From Eubacterium sp. CAG:248 (GTDB taxonomy: Bacteria > Bacillota > Clostridia > Lachnospirales > Lachnospiraceae), in the NCBI GenBank assembly GCA_000436475.1, contig FR886179.1:1-7141 (forward strand): DNA of 7,141 nt. Reading direction: 5' to 3'. The notes beneath the pieces are model-generated. The model saw nothing but the letters and a program-made list of their open reading frames with translations. It was not told the origin of the DNA and did not search any database. Position numbers and translations under genes: made by a program. Of this stretch, positions 6,047 to 7,141 are shown piece after piece (the first letter of the stretch is position 1; each line of letters starts with the position of its first letter).

Positions 6047-7078
6047 ATGAAAAAGAAAATCAGTAGATTAGCAGCAACCCTGCTTGTGATGGTTTTGATG
6101 ACCATTGTGTTTACCGGATGTGACAAAAAGGCATCAACAAACGAAAACAGCGCTGCTGCTTCACAGAGTACAGATAGTGCTTATGAGAGCAAGGATATTA
6201 AAGTTGCGGCACTTAAGGGACCAACAGCCATAGGTATGGTTAAACTCATGAATGATAATGAAGAAAAGAAAACAGCCAATAACTATACATTTCAGATAGA
6301 AGCTGCCGCAGATGCTTTTACAGCAGGTCTTATAAAGGGTGAGGTGCAGATAGCGGCAATGCCTTGTAATGCAGCAGCAACACTTTATAATAAGAGCCAG
6401 GGAAAAATCTCTGTAGTAGGAATCAATACACTTGGTGTATTATATATACTTGATAACAAAGGGGAAGTAAAGTCAGTATCTGACCTTAAGGGAAAGACTA
6501 TATATACAACTGGAAAAGGTACAACTCCAGAATATACATTAAGATATCTTCTATCTTCAAACGGAATAGATCCTGATAAAGATGTTACAATAGAATTCAA
6601 ATCAGAAGCAGCTGAGGTGGCAGCTATTATGGCATCAGCCAAAGAAGAAACTATAGCCATGCTTCCACAGCCATTTGCAACAACAGTTCTTATGAAGAAT
6701 CAGGACGTAAGAATAGCCCTTGATGTGACACAGGAGTGGGAAAAGACAGCTAAAGATGGTAGCAGTGTTGTGACAGGCGTTATAGTTGTTAACACAGAAT
6801 ATTATAATAATAACAAGGCAGCTGTTGATAAGTTCCTTGAAGAATACAGAAATTCCGTTGACTATGTAAACGCTAATGTAGATAAAGCCTCAGAGCTTGT
6901 TGAAAAATATGATATCACGAAGGCAGCTGTTGCTAAGCAGGCAATACCTAAGTGTAATATAACATTTATCACTGGTAATGAAGCCAAAACAAAGATAAGC
7001 AGTTACCTTAAGGTGTTATATGATGCGAATCCAGCATCAGTTGGTGGAAAAATGCCAGGGGATGACTTCTATAGGTAA
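6047..7078 (+). CDS. ABC transporter substrate-binding lipoprotein (NitT/TauT/thiamine-precursor type)
   Basis: This 343-residue protein starts with a lipoprotein signal peptide: KKK, a hydrophobic stretch (8-22), and the lipobox-like FTGC with Cys25 as the lipid-anchored residue. A low-complexity Ser/Ala/Asn linker follows (about 29-48). The mature part has the periplasmic-binding-protein type II look of the NrtA/SsuA/NMT1 group: IKVAALKGPTAIGMVKL (51-67), a central EAAADAFTAGLIKGEVQIAAMP (85-106), VSDLKGKTIYTTGKGTTPEYTLRYLL (144-169), and LPQPFATTVL (206-215). Such proteins capture small solutes at the outer face of the membrane and deliver them to a permease/ATPase pair. The ligand cannot be told from sequence; sulfonate, nitrate-like and pyrimidine precursors are known ligands in the wider group. 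AAGGA (6034-6038) inside the end of recJ is the RBS. No partner permease or ATPase lies within the window; they would be expected downstream. Confidence 0.85.
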   Translation: MKKKISRLAATLLVMVLMTIVFTGCDKKASTNENSAAASQSTDSAYESKDIKVAALKGPTAIGMVKLMNDNEEKKTANNYTFQIEAAADAFTAGLIKGEVQIAAMPCNAAATLYNKSQGKISVVGINTLGVLYILDNKGEVKSVSDLKGKTIYTTGKGTTPEYTLRYLLSSNGIDPDKDVTIEFKSEAAEVAAIMASAKEETIAMLPQPFATTVLMKNQDVRIALDVTQEWEKTAKDGSSVVTGVIVVNTEYYNNNKAAVDKFLEEYRNSVDYVNANVDKASELVEKYDITKAAVAKQAIPKCNITFITGNEAKTKISSYLKVLYDANPASVGGKMPGDDFYR

Positions 7079-7141
7079 ATTGTTGTTTAGCAAACATTCG
7101 GTTGACGAACGGACGACATAATATAAGTGAAAATCGGTGCT
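7079..7141. other. Non-coding tail with no supportable gene
   Basis: The 63 bases after the binding-protein stop contain two tiny stems (7084-7088 with 7092-7096; 7097-7100 with 7106-7109) but no T-tract, so no convincing terminator. TTGACG (7102-7107) lacks a -10 at usual spacing. A GTG at 7127 could begin a further gene but lacks a clear ribosome binding site and the window ends 12 bases after it. Confidence 0.4.

Noticed and set aside
648..6660. Minus-strand open frames of 60-116 codons across scfB, secDF, recJ and the binding-protein gene
   Set aside because: They lie opposite strongly supported genes, have no recognisable domains or good ribosome binding sites, and are expected shadows of coding DNA.
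1..7111. CGTTCGTCA at 1-9 is the exact reverse complement of 7103-7111, suggesting terminal inverted repeats around the whole window
   Set aside because: Only nine bases match, the genes between are housekeeping and contain no transposase, and a chance match of this size is plausible in 7 kb.
7102..7127. TTGACG with a TATAAG downstream as a promoter for a following gene
   Set aside because: The spacer is only 14 bases and no other -10 fits at 16-18 bases; support is too weak.

Overview
This AT-rich window carries a compact set of plus-strand genes and reads as chromosomal DNA from a Clostridia-type Firmicute, most likely a Lachnospiraceae member. The evidence is a SCIFF peptide with its radical SAM maturase (nearly universal in Clostridia), a fused SecDF, strong purine-rich Shine-Dalgarno sites, and frequent AGA, ACA and GCA codons. 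No mobile element, CRISPR array, tRNA or rRNA is visible. Species cannot be named from the sequence alone.

Region 1 (1-1871) is a ranthipeptide locus. Two promoter-like signals (an extended -10 near 36-41 and a better TTGAAA/17/TATACT near 75-103) precede scfA, a 48-residue six-cysteine precursor starting at GTG 137. A perfect 11-bp terminator-like hairpin (316-349 plus T-tract) follows it. Then comes about 120 nt of leader that can fold into a stem enclosing a hairpin, and then scfB, the RRE-radical SAM-SPASM-type maturase (best start ATG 510). The layout suggests that much precursor is made and only a little maturase, through read-through or regulated expression.

Region 2 (1908-4244) is a single-chain SecDF, the membrane motor that supports Sec-dependent export, 36 bp downstream of scfB and closed by a strong terminator (4177-4244). 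The SecD-side transmembrane Asp is present (D322), but the Asp normally found in the SecF motif GYS(I/L)ND is Gly here (G631). This is the most unusual residue-level observation in the window.

Region 3 (4245-7141) starts a second transcription unit. A 50-nt imperfect inverted repeat (4261-4310) sits just before recJ (DHH/DHHA1 single-strand exonuclease, start ATG 4327). Four bases after recJ comes a lipoprotein substrate-binding component of a NitT/TauT/thiamine-precursor-type ABC transporter. Its permease and ATPase are not in the window and would be expected just downstream if the operon is complete. The last 63 bases hold no supportable gene.

The order scfA-scfB-secDF-recJ matches, from memory, a widespread clostridial neighbourhood. 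The chemistry is known (a Cys32-Thr37 thioether in characterised SCIFF peptides, both residues present here). The biological role of SCIFF and the reason it sits beside SecDF remain open.
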